Part shown: one piece after another, positions 51,150 to 59,115 of the stretch | Numbering within the stretch: the stretch's first letter is position 1 | Layout of the letters: each line of letters opens with the position of its first letter | Assembly (NCBI GenBank): GCA_963817515.1 | Contig: CAWFPJ010000025.1 | Span: forward strand, 186,001 to 250,000 | Length of the DNA: 64,000 nucleotides | Direction of reading: 5' to 3' | From: DATMNI01 sp963817515 | GTDB taxonomy: Bacteria > Acidobacteriota > Terriglobia > Bryobacterales > Bryobacteraceae | Notes under the pieces: generated by a model | Seen by the model: only the letters and a program-made list of their open reading frames with translations | Database searches by the model: none | Told to the model about the DNA's origin: nothing | Position numbers and translations under genes: made by a program

Positions 51150-51842
51150 TCAGGCCAGGTCGAATACCAGGACTTCGGCCGCCCCGTTCAGTGCCTGGAT
51201 AGAGAGCGAACTCTCCTCCGTCACAGCCGCCGCATCGCTCGTGGAAAGTGCCTTACCATTGACCAGCGCCTCGCCGCGAACCACGTGGACCCAGGCCCCG
51301 CGCTTGGGCGCCAGCCCGTAGGTCAGCGTCTGGCCCGCATCGGCGGCGCCGATCAGGACCCGTGCGTCCTGGTGTATTTGCAGAAGGCCGCCGTCGCCCG
51401 CCACCGGCAGAAGTTTGCCGCGCTTCTGCTCCTCCGTGAGACTCACCTGTTCGTAGGTCGGCTTAATCCCGTATTCGCCCGGCTCAATCCAGATCTGCAG
51501 AAAGTGAACCGGCTCGCTGGGCGACGCGTTGTACTCGCTGTGGACGATTCCGGTGCCTGCCGATATGCGCTGCAATTCGTTAGCGCGCAGGGTTTCGACG
51601 TTCCCCATGCTGTCTTTGTGGGCCAGCGCGCCACTCAATACATAAGTCAGGATTTCCATATCCTCATGCGGATGCGAGCCGAAGCCGCGGCCCGGGCTCA
51701 CGCGGTCTTCGTTAATCACCCGAAGGGTCCGGAAGCCCATATTCTTGGGGTCGTAATAACTGGCGAATGAAAAGGTATGGTTAGTGTCCAGCCAGCCGTG
51801 ATTGGCATGGCCGCGTTGGTTGCTTCTTCGAATTGTGATCAT
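51150..51842 (-). CDS. Pirin-family protein
   Basis: 230 residues. The bicupin starts with HTFSFASYYDPKNMGFRTLRVINEDRVSPGRGFGSHPHEDMEI, whose His-His-Glu ligates metal, then LTYVLSGALAHKDSMGNV and GTGIVHSEYNAS. The C-terminal half (VHVVRGEALVNGKALSTSDAAAV) is the second cupin. Bacterial pirins include quercetin dioxygenases and redox-linked regulators; the role is unknown here. The flavin reductase gene is 27 bp upstream on the same strand. Confidence 0.93.
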   Translation of the reverse strand: MITIRRSNQRGHANHGWLDTNHTFSFASYYDPKNMGFRTLRVINEDRVSPGRGFGSHPHEDMEILTYVLSGALAHKDSMGNVETLRANELQRISAGTGIVHSEYNASPSEPVHFLQIWIEPGEYGIKPTYEQVSLTEEQKRGKLLPVAGDGGLLQIHQDARVLIGAADAGQTLTYGLAPKRGAWVHVVRGEALVNGKALSTSDAAAVTEESSLSIQALNGAAEVLVFDLA

Positions 51843-51869
51843 GACGGAGGTTCCTTATGCAGCGGCTGG

Positions 51870-52448
51870 CTATACGGTGACGCCGCTCTCAAGAGCCTGG
51901 CTAAGCCCGGCTACAAGTTCTTGCATGGCTTCAGTGTCTTCAAGGCGGATCAGTTTTCCCTGGCTGTCAAATGCCTGCGAACTGCGGGCGATGGCCAGTT
52001 GCCCGGGAATCACGGTGACTCCGATCATCTCCAGCAGCTCGCGCAGGTGTCGCAGCCCGCGGCCGCCGCCCCCGGGTCCCGGGGAAACACTCATTATTGC
52101 TGCCACTTTGCCGCGAAGAACGGCCAGGGTCGGTTCACCGGCCTCAGGGCGCGAAATCCAGTCGATCGTGTTCTTGAGCAAGGCGGTGAATGAGCCGTTG
52201 TATTCCGGCGAGGCTATCACGATGGCATCGTGCCGCCGCACCAGTTCCTTGAAGGCCTTGGCAGCGGGGGGCAGCCCCTGCGCGGCTTCCAGGTCGCCGT
52301 CATAAAGCGGCATCGGGTAATCCCGAAGGTCTGCGAAAGTGGCGTCGGCGCCGGCGGCCTCTAAGCGCTCGGCGGCTTCCATGGCCAGCCTGCGATGGAG
52401 CGAACCGTTGCGGGTGCTGCCCGCGAAGATCAGGATTTTTGGTTTCAT
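51870..52448 (-). CDS. NAD(P)H-dependent FMN reductase family protein
   Basis: 192 residues. The flavodoxin-like fold shows KILIFAGSTRNGSLHRRLAMEA for phosphate binding, LVRRHDAIVIASPEYNGSFTALLKNTIDWISRPE for FMN, and VAAIMSVSPGPGGGGRGLRHL. This is the SsuE/ArsH/azoreductase-like family, reducing FMN, quinones or azo compounds. It lies between the pirin gene and the divergent aldo/keto reductase and shares no overlap with either. Confidence 0.92.
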   Translation of the reverse strand: MKPKILIFAGSTRNGSLHRRLAMEAAERLEAAGADATFADLRDYPMPLYDGDLEAAQGLPPAAKAFKELVRRHDAIVIASPEYNGSFTALLKNTIDWISRPEAGEPTLAVLRGKVAAIMSVSPGPGGGGRGLRHLRELLEMIGVTVIPGQLAIARSSQAFDSQGKLIRLEDTEAMQELVAGLSQALESGVTV

Positions 52449-52543
52449 GCAATCCCTTCAATAAATCTTGTTATCAAGATATTTGATGTAGAGGCACCAA
52501 AAAAGATTCAGGGTCCAGATTCAGGGTTGCTACGATGAGGTCG

Positions 52544-53512
52544 ATGGAAACCCGCATCCTTCCCCGAACTGATCTCAGAGTCTCGCGCGCCTGCTTTGGC
52601 ACCATGACCTTCGGCATCCAGGCGGATGAAGCTACCGCCGGGCGCATGGTGGACCTGTGCCTCGACCGCGGGGTCAATTTCTTCGATACCGCCAACGTCT
52701 ACACCAACGGCGTTGCCGAAACTATGCTCGGCAATGTTTTGAAAGGACGCCGCGACAAGGTCGTGCTGGCCAGCAAGGTTCGGATGAAGATGGGCGATGG
52801 GCCTGGCGAATCCGGGCTTTCGCGCGCCGCCATCGAGCTCGCCATCGACCAGAGCCTGGGCCGGCTGCAGACCGATTACCTGGATCTTTATTACCTCCAC
52901 GCGCCCGACTGGGCCGTGCCCATCGAAGAAACCCTGGAAGCCATGGACCGTCTGGTGCGCGCCGGAAAGGTTCGCCATCCGGCCATTTCCAACTATGCCG
53001 GATGGCAGGTTTGCCAGATGTTATGGATCTCCGAAAAGAACGGGTACCAGCCGCCGTTGATTTCGCAGCCTATGTACAACCTTCTGGCCCGCGGCATTGA
53101 GCAGGAGTATCTTCCGATGTGCAGGCAGTTCGGCGTCGCCACGGTAGTTTACAACCCGCTGGCCGGCGGTCTGCTCACCGGCAAGCAGCAGCGCGAGCGA
53201 CCGCTGCCCGGTACGCGCTTCGACAAAGTGCCGATGTACATCGACCGTTACTGGCATCCGGCGTATTTCGATGCCGTGGATGAACTGCGCGGCGTGGCTG
53301 AAAAAGTCGGCCGTTCGATGATCGACCTTTCGCTGAACTGGCTGCTGCACCACACGCCCACCGATGGCGTGATTCTGGGCGCGTCCACGCCCGCGCAACT
53401 CGAACAGAACCTGGATGCCTTCGACGGCGGGCCGCTGCCCGAAGACACCCTGACCGCCTGCGACGCCGTCTGGCAAAAGCTCCGCGGCATTACGCCTAAA
53501 TACAACCGGTAG
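52544..53512 (+). CDS. Aldo/keto reductase
   Basis: 322 residues from ATG 52544; GAGG lies upstream. The TIM barrel shows RVSRACFGTMTFGIQADEATA, NFFDTANVYTNGVAE with the catalytic Asp and Tyr, VVLASKVRMKMG with Lys, and DLYYLHAPD with His. It reduces aldehydes and ketones with NADPH. A perfect 8-bp hairpin at 53521-53540 follows the stop and is placed to end transcription. Confidence 0.93.
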   Translation: METRILPRTDLRVSRACFGTMTFGIQADEATAGRMVDLCLDRGVNFFDTANVYTNGVAETMLGNVLKGRRDKVVLASKVRMKMGDGPGESGLSRAAIELAIDQSLGRLQTDYLDLYYLHAPDWAVPIEETLEAMDRLVRAGKVRHPAISNYAGWQVCQMLWISEKNGYQPPLISQPMYNLLARGIEQEYLPMCRQFGVATVVYNPLAGGLLTGKQQRERPLPGTRFDKVPMYIDRYWHPAYFDAVDELRGVAEKVGRSMIDLSLNWLLHHTPTDGVILGASTPAQLEQNLDAFDGGPLPEDTLTACDAVWQKLRGITPKYNR

Positions 53513-53520
53513 CAGGGTGG

Positions 53521-53540
53521 GGCAGACGGTTTCGTCTGCC
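53521..53540. terminator. Hairpin between aldo/keto reductase and MBL hydrolase
   Basis: GGCAGACG (53521-53528), loop GTTT, and CGTCTGCC (53533-53540) form a perfect 8-bp stem. It lies between convergent genes, so it could serve both strands. No long T-tract follows. Confidence 0.6.
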
Positions 53541-53555
53541 GTTTGCCGGCAAAGT

Positions 53556-54419
53556 TTACTTCAACTCCGCCATCATGCCCGGCAGGCTCCATTGCATCTG
53601 CAAGCTGGTAGCAGCCCAGCCGAAGTCGGCCATCATGGCTTTGCCGACTTCCTCCTGGCCCTTGCCTTCGCGAATCAGGTGGGTTGCCCGGCTGCGCAGT
53701 TTCTCCACGTTGTTGCGGTATGCCAAAAGTCCGGCTTTATTGGTCACAGGGCCGTGGCCGGGGATCACCGTGTCGAAGTCCAGCTTCAGGGCGGCGTCCA
53801 GTGTCGTGGTCCATTGCACCAGGCTGCCGCCGCCGGGGTAATCGATGAGCGGAGTGTTGCCGGCCATCAAGTCGCCGGTGTGGATGGTCCGCAGAGCCGG
53901 AAAATAAACTATGGCATCGCCATTGGTGTGGCCGCGGCCGAAATAATGCGCGCGAGCTTCCTTGCCGCCCAGAAATACGGACGTCTCCTCTGTGAACACC
54001 ACACGCGCGCCGGCCATTCCGGGGGGCGCATTCGACTGCCTGTGTTCCACAATGTTCTTGCGCGCATTGGCGGTCGAGATGATCTCGGCCACGGGGAGGA
54101 ATTTGGAATTGCCACCGCTGTGGTCGGCATGATGATGCGTGCTGAGCACGTATTTGACCGGCTGGTTGGTCACGGTTTTGACCATCGCCACGATGCCTTC
54201 GAAATCCTGCTCGTACTTGTCATCCACCAGGATCACGCCCTCGCTGGTGACGTACACCGCGACATTGCCGCCATCGCCCTCGATGTTATACAGGTCATCC
54301 TTGACCTTATTGATGGTCAACTGCGGAGGCTGCTTGGCCTGATTCTGCGTGTAAGCGATCCAGCAGCCCATCAGGAACAGGGCGCCGACGGAAAGGCGTG
54401 CCACAAGTGTCCGGCTCAT
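53556..54419 (-). CDS. Exported metallo-beta-lactamase-fold hydrolase
   Basis: 287 residues with a signal peptide (LVARLSVGALFLMGCWIAYT). The HxHxDH motif is LSTHHHADHSGG. Later ligands are in YFGRGHTNGDAIVYFP and VIPGHGPVTNKAG. It belongs to the group that includes periplasmic MBL hydrolases with a DKYEQDFEGIVAMV lead. The substrate is unknown and it need not be a beta-lactamase. The gene is divergent from hemL upstream. Confidence 0.88.
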   Translation of the reverse strand: MSRTLVARLSVGALFLMGCWIAYTQNQAKQPPQLTINKVKDDLYNIEGDGGNVAVYVTSEGVILVDDKYEQDFEGIVAMVKTVTNQPVKYVLSTHHHADHSGGNSKFLPVAEIISTANARKNIVEHRQSNAPPGMAGARVVFTEETSVFLGGKEARAHYFGRGHTNGDAIVYFPALRTIHTGDLMAGNTPLIDYPGGGSLVQWTTTLDAALKLDFDTVIPGHGPVTNKAGLLAYRNNVEKLRSRATHLIREGKGQEEVGKAMMADFGWAATSLQMQWSLPGMMAELK

Positions 54420-54465
54420 GTCAGGACAATATATCAGATTCTTCCGTATTGCCGGGCTTGCCCAC

Positions 54466-55719
54466 TCACGCCTGTTCCGCCGCCTGAATGGTCAGCCGAA
54501 TATCTTCCTGGCTGTGCGCCGCTGAAACGAAGGCCGCCTCGAACTGGCTTGGAGCCAGGTAGACGCCGCGCTCCAGCATTCCGCGGAAGAACTGACCGAA
54601 GCGCACGGTGTCGCAACGCTTGGCCGACTCCCAATCGGTCACCGGCTGGCCGGTGAAGAAGAACGTGAACATGGAGCCCACGCGATTCACCGTCACCCCC
54701 GCCGGCGCCGATGCGCACAACGCCGCCGCCCGCGCTTCCAACTGGTTGTACACTTCGGGATGGGTCTTCAAGTGCCGCAGCATGGCCAACCCCGCGGCCA
54801 CCGCCAGCGGGTTTCCGGAGAGCGTGCCGGCCTGGTAAACAGGCCCCGCCGGAGCCACCTTGCTCATAATGTCCTTGCGCCCGCCATAAGCGCCGACCGG
54901 CAGGCCGCCGCCGATCACTTTGCCCAGCGTGGTCAGGTCCGGCCGGATGCCGTAGAGCTGTTGAGCGCCGCCAAACGCCACGCGGAAGCCGGTCATCACC
55001 TCATCGAAAATCAACAGCGAGCCATACCGTGCCGTGATCTCGCGCAACGCCTCCAGATATCCGGGCAGCGGCGGCACGCAGCCCATATTGCCGGCGACAG
55101 GTTCCACGATAATCGCCGCGATGCGGTCGCCATGCGCGCGGAAGGCCTGCTCCACCGCATCCGCCGAATTGTAGGGCAAGGCAATGGTGGTATCGCAAAA
55201 GGCCTTGGGCACTCCCTGGGTGTCGGCGATCCCCAGCGTGGCCACGCCCGATCCGGCCTTCACCAGCAGCGAATCCACGTGGCCGTGATAGCAGCCTTCG
55301 AATTTCACAATCAGGTCGCGCCCGGTGAAGCCGCGCGCCACGCGGATGGCGGACATGGTGGCTTCTGTCCCGGAGTTGACCAGCCTCACCATCTGGATGG
55401 ACGGCACGGCATCGCAGATCAATTCGGCGAGTTCAACCTCCTGTTCCGTGGGCGCGCCGAAGCTGGTGCCGATCGTCAGCGCGCGTTCGAGCGCCTCCAG
55501 AATTTCCGGATGCCGGTGGCCCAGCAGCAGCGGTCCCCAGGAACCCACGTAATCGATGTACTGGTTGCCATCGACGTCGAAGATGCGGCTGCCCTCGCCG
55601 CGCGCCATGAATACCGGCTGGCCGCCGACGCTGCGAAACGCGCGCACAGGCGAGTTGACCCCGCCGGGAATTATTTCCACGGCGCGGCGAAACAGCTCTT
55701 CGGATCTGGAATGGTTCAT
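54466..55719 (-). CDS. hemL: Glutamate-1-semialdehyde 2,1-aminomutase
   Basis: 417 residues. SEELFRRAVEIIPGGVNSPVRAF is the N-terminal signature. The PLP lysine is in TTLGKVIGGGLPVGAYGGRKD, with the conserved cofactor Asp in LIFDEVMTGFRV. GTLSGNPLAVAAGLAML follows. It converts glutamate-1-semialdehyde to 5-aminolevulinate for heme. Its start is 23 bp from the stop of the GGR-type flavoprotein gene, in a gap that holds repeat copy 3. Confidence 0.95.
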   Translation of the reverse strand: MNHSRSEELFRRAVEIIPGGVNSPVRAFRSVGGQPVFMARGEGSRIFDVDGNQYIDYVGSWGPLLLGHRHPEILEALERALTIGTSFGAPTEQEVELAELICDAVPSIQMVRLVNSGTEATMSAIRVARGFTGRDLIVKFEGCYHGHVDSLLVKAGSGVATLGIADTQGVPKAFCDTTIALPYNSADAVEQAFRAHGDRIAAIIVEPVAGNMGCVPPLPGYLEALREITARYGSLLIFDEVMTGFRVAFGGAQQLYGIRPDLTTLGKVIGGGLPVGAYGGRKDIMSKVAPAGPVYQAGTLSGNPLAVAAGLAMLRHLKTHPEVYNQLEARAAALCASAPAGVTVNRVGSMFTFFFTGQPVTDWESAKRCDTVRFGQFFRGMLERGVYLAPSQFEAAFVSAAHSQEDIRLTIQAAEQA

Positions 55720-55732
55720 AGTATTTCGAGGG

Positions 55733-55756
55733 CCGGTTCCCTTACGGTCGCGGCTC
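55733..55756. repeat. Dispersed 24-bp element, copy 3, overlapping a gene end
   Basis: CCGGTTCCCTTACGGTCGCGGCTC (read as 55733-55756) matches copies at 9353 and 45810. The TAA of the GGR-type flavoprotein gene (55742-55744 on the minus strand) lies within it, so the repeat codes for the last residues of that protein. Confidence 0.7.
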
Positions 55757-56962
55757 AGAACGGAGCGGCGCGCATGCGCCGGCGGCTTCCTGGCCGCGCG
55801 GTACCAGCCGGCTGAATCCCAGGCTCATCACGATCTCATAGAGGCTGCCGTTCAGGTTGCGCATCAGCCGCCGTTTCAGCCCGAGATACGGCTGCCTTCC
55901 TGCAAACAGGTCCTGCATGATCGCCGCAAAACGCGGGCTGCGGGCCGTGAACTGTACCATGCGCGTGGGCACGGAGCCCATGAGGAATCGGCCCAGGAAT
56001 ACGCGCTTGGCCAGGCGTGAGCCAAACTCCAGGTCGGCGCCGAAATCGCGCCGTAGCTGAGTGCGGTAGTGAGACATCCTGGCGGCCAAATCGCCGGATG
56101 CGGACAACAGGCTGCGCACCGCCAGGTCGGCGGACCGGATGGCGTAGTAGAGCCCCTCACCTGTGATCGGGTCTACCAGGCCGGCGGCATCGCCAACCGC
56201 CATCCAGCCATCACCCGCGACGCGGTTCTTGCGCCAGGAGCGGGTGTCGAGCGAGGGCAGCAGGTGGCTGTAGAACGCAGCGCCTTTCCACCTGAGGCCG
56301 CGTTCAGTCATGAACCGCTCCAGCCGCTGGCGCAATGACGCGGCCGGTTCGCCCTTGCCGCAGATGCCAACTGAAAGATGGCCGCAGCGCGGGAAGATCC
56401 AGATGTATCCTTCCAAATGCGGCAGAAACTGGATATCGATTCCGGCCTGCTCGCCGGGAACGTAGTAGCCCAGAGCGGACATCGTGTCCGGCGGTGTGAG
56501 TTCGGTGCCCACGTCGCGCAGCGGGTTGCGCGCACCTGTGGCTACGATGCAGAATTCGGCGTCCAGCGTTCCCGAATTGGTTCGAAGCCGCCATCCCGAT
56601 TCGCATCGCGACATTTCCGTGACGCGCGCTTTTTCAATCTGCGCCCCGGCCCGTTCGGCGCGTTCCAACAGCATGCGGTTCAGGTCCAGACGCGAGTAGA
56701 TCAGCAGGGGTTCGCCCAACTTCAACGTCACCGAGCCGGCCTTGGGAGCCGCCAGAACGGTTTCCGTGACCAGACGTTTGGGCGTAGAGTTCTCGATCAG
56801 AAAAGGGTACTGGCTGTAAGCCTTGTGGGTAAGTCCGCCGCCGCACGGTTTTTCCCAGGCGAGCTTTTCGTCGATCAGGATAACGCCCAAACCGGCGGAT
56901 GCGAGTTGTTGGGCGGCGAATGCTCCGGCCGGACCACCACCCAGAATGGCCACGCGCTTCAT
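55742..56962 (-). CDS. Geranylgeranyl-reductase-type FAD-dependent oxidoreductase
   Basis: 406 residues from ATG 56962 (MKRVAILGGGPAGAFAAQQL); the longer reading to 57085 adds unrelated sequence that overlaps the lipoprotein gene. The Rossmann motif is GGGPAGAF, followed by LIDEKLAWEKPCGGGLT, typical of geranylgeranyl reductases. DGWMAVGDAAGLVDPITGEGLYYAI is the second FAD motif. It reduces isoprenoid side chains of quinones or lipids. The end overlaps a 24-bp repeat. It overlaps the small lipoprotein gene by four bases. Confidence 0.85.
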   Translation of the reverse strand: MKRVAILGGGPAGAFAAQQLASAGLGVILIDEKLAWEKPCGGGLTHKAYSQYPFLIENSTPKRLVTETVLAAPKAGSVTLKLGEPLLIYSRLDLNRMLLERAERAGAQIEKARVTEMSRCESGWRLRTNSGTLDAEFCIVATGARNPLRDVGTELTPPDTMSALGYYVPGEQAGIDIQFLPHLEGYIWIFPRCGHLSVGICGKGEPAASLRQRLERFMTERGLRWKGAAFYSHLLPSLDTRSWRKNRVAGDGWMAVGDAAGLVDPITGEGLYYAIRSADLAVRSLLSASGDLAARMSHYRTQLRRDFGADLEFGSRLAKRVFLGRFLMGSVPTRMVQFTARSPRFAAIMQDLFAGRQPYLGLKRRLMRNLNGSLYEIVMSLGFSRLVPRGQEAAGACAPLRSEPRP

Positions 56963-57348
56963 GGCTTTTTGGTTGCGGGCGGCAGGTCTTCCGGAGACGG
57001 CATGCTTCCTCCGGCGTGAGGGTTGACCGCGGGCGGCGGCGCGGCGCCGTGTTGGCTGCTGTCCTGGCGGCTCACAACCACCCACTTCCCGTCCTTCTGA
57101 TCCATAAGGTATGTCATTTGCATACCCTGTGCGGCGCTGCCGCCTTTGGGCGTAATCGTAACCGCCGCATCCGCCTGATTGCCATGGACTTGAACCGATT
57201 TCATGGCAACATCCATTCCAGCCACGTTCAAGCCGACCTGGGCCAGGTGATCGATGACGCCCTGCCGCACCGCATCATTGTTTACCGTGCCGCGATTGCA
57301 GGCAGTCAGACAAAGAATCAGTATTAACGGAAAGATCGCGCGCACCAC
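56959..57348 (-). CDS. Small lipoprotein
   Basis: 129 residues. A lipobox LTAC gives a mature start at residue 17 after a short signal (MVRAIFPLILILCLTAC). The mature part shows MDVAMKSVQVHGNQADAAVTITPKGG and a VVVSRQDSS end followed by a Pro-rich tail, like a small secreted fold. No family is assigned. Its stop overlaps the start of the GGR-type flavoprotein by four bases. Confidence 0.75.
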   Translation of the reverse strand: MVRAIFPLILILCLTACNRGTVNNDAVRQGVIDHLAQVGLNVAGMDVAMKSVQVHGNQADAAVTITPKGGSAAQGMQMTYLMDQKDGKWVVVSRQDSSQHGAAPPPAVNPHAGGSMPSPEDLPPATKKP

Positions 57349-57518
57349 TCAATTATAACTGGCTCGGAAGCGCTGATTCTGAGCCGTGACCGAAGGATAG
57401 TAGCAGTCTATTCTGCGGCGACATTAGCAACTGCATCACAAGGTCTAGGGCAAGGATGGTGCTTATAGGACTGGAGTCCCGTTAATCCCTTGGATTCGAC
57501 TTGTGCAGCGGTTGTCAA

Positions 57519-57553
57519 CCCGCCGTTGCGCCGATTCGCAATCGACGGGCGGG
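57519..57553. repeat. Two-step hairpin in a gene-free gap
   Basis: CCCGCCG (57519-57525) pairs with CGGGCGGG (57546-57553), and inside it TTGCG (57526-57530) pairs with CGCAA (57537-57541). It lies in the 253-bp gap between the lipoprotein gene and the dehydrogenase gene. It may be a terminator or the leader structure of the dehydrogenase mRNA. Confidence 0.45.
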
Positions 57554-57601
57554 ATACCACGCTGCCCTCGCGCCTGCGGTTCCCATACACTGGTTTTGAG
57601 C

Positions 57602-58561
57602 ATGAAAGTCCTGGTTTGTCATCGCGACGATGGTAGCCGAAAACTGGTCCAGCGCCTGGCCCCTTTAATCCCCGGAATCGAGCTGCTGGATTCGCTTCCC
57701 GGCGCGCCCATCGGACCACTGCAGGGCATCGACGCCCTCCTGGCTATTGGCAAGGTTGATCGCGCGGTCATGCAACAGGGCTGTTTCGGTTTTATCCAGA
57801 CAGTCGGCACGGGTTACGATCACATCGATATGGCCGCCGCCGCCGAACTCGGAATTTGGGTGGCGCACGTTCCCTCTTCGGAGACCGGCAACGCCGAATC
57901 GGTGGCCGAGCACGCCATCCTCTTAATGCTCGCCTGCTCACGGCAATTGCCGGAGGCCCAGCGTGGGCTGCATGAGCGGCGATGGGCGCAACCCGTGGGC
58001 TATGCGCTGCTGGGCAAAACGGCGTGTGTGGTAGGCCTGGGCTCCATCGGCATGGCTGTGGCGGAGCGGCTGCACAGTTTTGGCATGGAACTGTTGGCTA
58101 CGCGAAAGAACTTCGATCGAGGCTCTCCTTCTTACGTCCGCTTATATCCCGAGGGCCAGTTGGCGGAAGCGCTGAAATCTGCCGATTATGCGATTCTCTG
58201 CCTGCGCGCCGGCAACCACAACGCGCGCCTCTTCGACGCCGAGGTATTGGCTGGCATGAAGCCGGGCGCCATTCTGATCAATATTGCGCGCGGCAGCCTG
58301 ATCGACGAAAACGCGCTGCTGGCCAGTCTCGAAACCGGGCATCTGAGGGCCGCCGGGCTGGATGTGTTCGGGGAGGAGCCGGCTGATCCGCGGCACCCCC
58401 TGTTCCATTTGCCGCAAGTGATCGCAACCCCCCACATCGCCGGCGTGACGGACGTGAACCTGGCCCGCATGTTTCAACTCCTGGCCGGCAACCTGCAGCG
58501 CTACCGCCGGGGTGAGACGCCGCATTACCTGATCGAAAATCCAATTCTCCCGCACAGGTAA
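57602..58561 (+). CDS. D-2-hydroxyacid dehydrogenase
   Basis: 319 residues from ATG 57602 (MKVLVCHRDDGSRKLVQRLA); an upstream in-frame reading to 57503 is not supported. The NAD domain shows TACVVGLGSIGMAVAERLHSFGMELLATRK, with SADYAILCLRAGNHNARLFDAEVLAGMKPGAILINIARGSLIDENAL. The catalytic Arg-Glu-His set is visible (ARGSLIDE, DVFGEEPADPRHPLF, ATPHIAGVT). The reduced keto acid is unknown. Confidence 0.92.
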   Translation: MKVLVCHRDDGSRKLVQRLAPLIPGIELLDSLPGAPIGPLQGIDALLAIGKVDRAVMQQGCFGFIQTVGTGYDHIDMAAAAELGIWVAHVPSSETGNAESVAEHAILLMLACSRQLPEAQRGLHERRWAQPVGYALLGKTACVVGLGSIGMAVAERLHSFGMELLATRKNFDRGSPSYVRLYPEGQLAEALKSADYAILCLRAGNHNARLFDAEVLAGMKPGAILINIARGSLIDENALLASLETGHLRAAGLDVFGEEPADPRHPLFHLPQVIATPHIAGVTDVNLARMFQLLAGNLQRYRRGETPHYLIENPILPHR

Positions 58562-58759
58562 ATCCCGCTGGTAAGTAATGGTAATGATAACGTCGGTTAG
58601 CAAAAACTAAGTTGCACGAGGCATACTGTTGTTCTTTCGCTTCCCGGGTTTACTCTACCTTTGTACACAGGCTGTGACCAAGAGGTTACGGCATATCTCA
58701 GAACCGGTGGACAGAGCGGCCACCTACACAAAACAAGAACTTCTCAGGAGAATAAAAAC

Positions 58760-58942
58760 ATGACGTTTCTACGTAATATTTGGAATGACGAACAAGGCCA
58801 GGATCTTATCGAGTACACACTGCTTATGGCGTTCGTTGCCTTAGCGTCGGCCGCCCTTTTCATCGGCGCCGGTGGCAGCATCAGCGGCATCTGGACAGCC
58901 ACCAACACCCAGCTCGCGTCCGCGAACACCTCCGCCAGCTAG
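58760..58942 (+). CDS. Flp-type IVb pilin
   Basis: 60 residues from ATG 58760, preceded by AGGAG at 58746-58750, nine bases upstream. The pilin pattern is NDEQGQDLIEYTLLMAFVAL: processing is expected after the Gly, then Glu-Tyr at +5/+6 of the mature protein, a hydrophobic helix and a short Ser/Ala tail. Flp pilins form Tad pili for adhesion. No tad genes lie nearby. A hairpin follows at 58983-59002. Confidence 0.9.
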   Translation: MTFLRNIWNDEQGQDLIEYTLLMAFVALASAALFIGAGGSISGIWTATNTQLASANTSAS

Positions 58943-58982
58943 ACCGGGAGCAGCGCTCTGTTTTCCGGTTCTGATACGATTT

Positions 58983-59002
58983 GGGGCGGGTTCGCCCGCC
59001 CC
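58983..59002 (+). terminator. Hairpin after the Flp pilin gene
   Basis: GGGGCGGG (58983-58990), loop TTCG, CCCGCCCC (58995-59002): a perfect 8-bp GC stem with a stable UUCG-type tetraloop. No T-run follows. Confidence 0.65.
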
Positions 59003-59115
59003 CTGTCGTGTGGTTACCGGCGCGATTGTTGCCGATCGTGTGGTTAAGAGTCATTGAGTTGTTGATACACCAAGATCTCATCCGGAGCTGCGGACCGTAA
59101 CGCAGCGGTTGGTCT

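Noticed and set aside
55742..57085. Longer start of the GGR-type flavoprotein
   Set aside because: The extra 41 residues overlap the lipoprotein gene in another frame and lack any family match.
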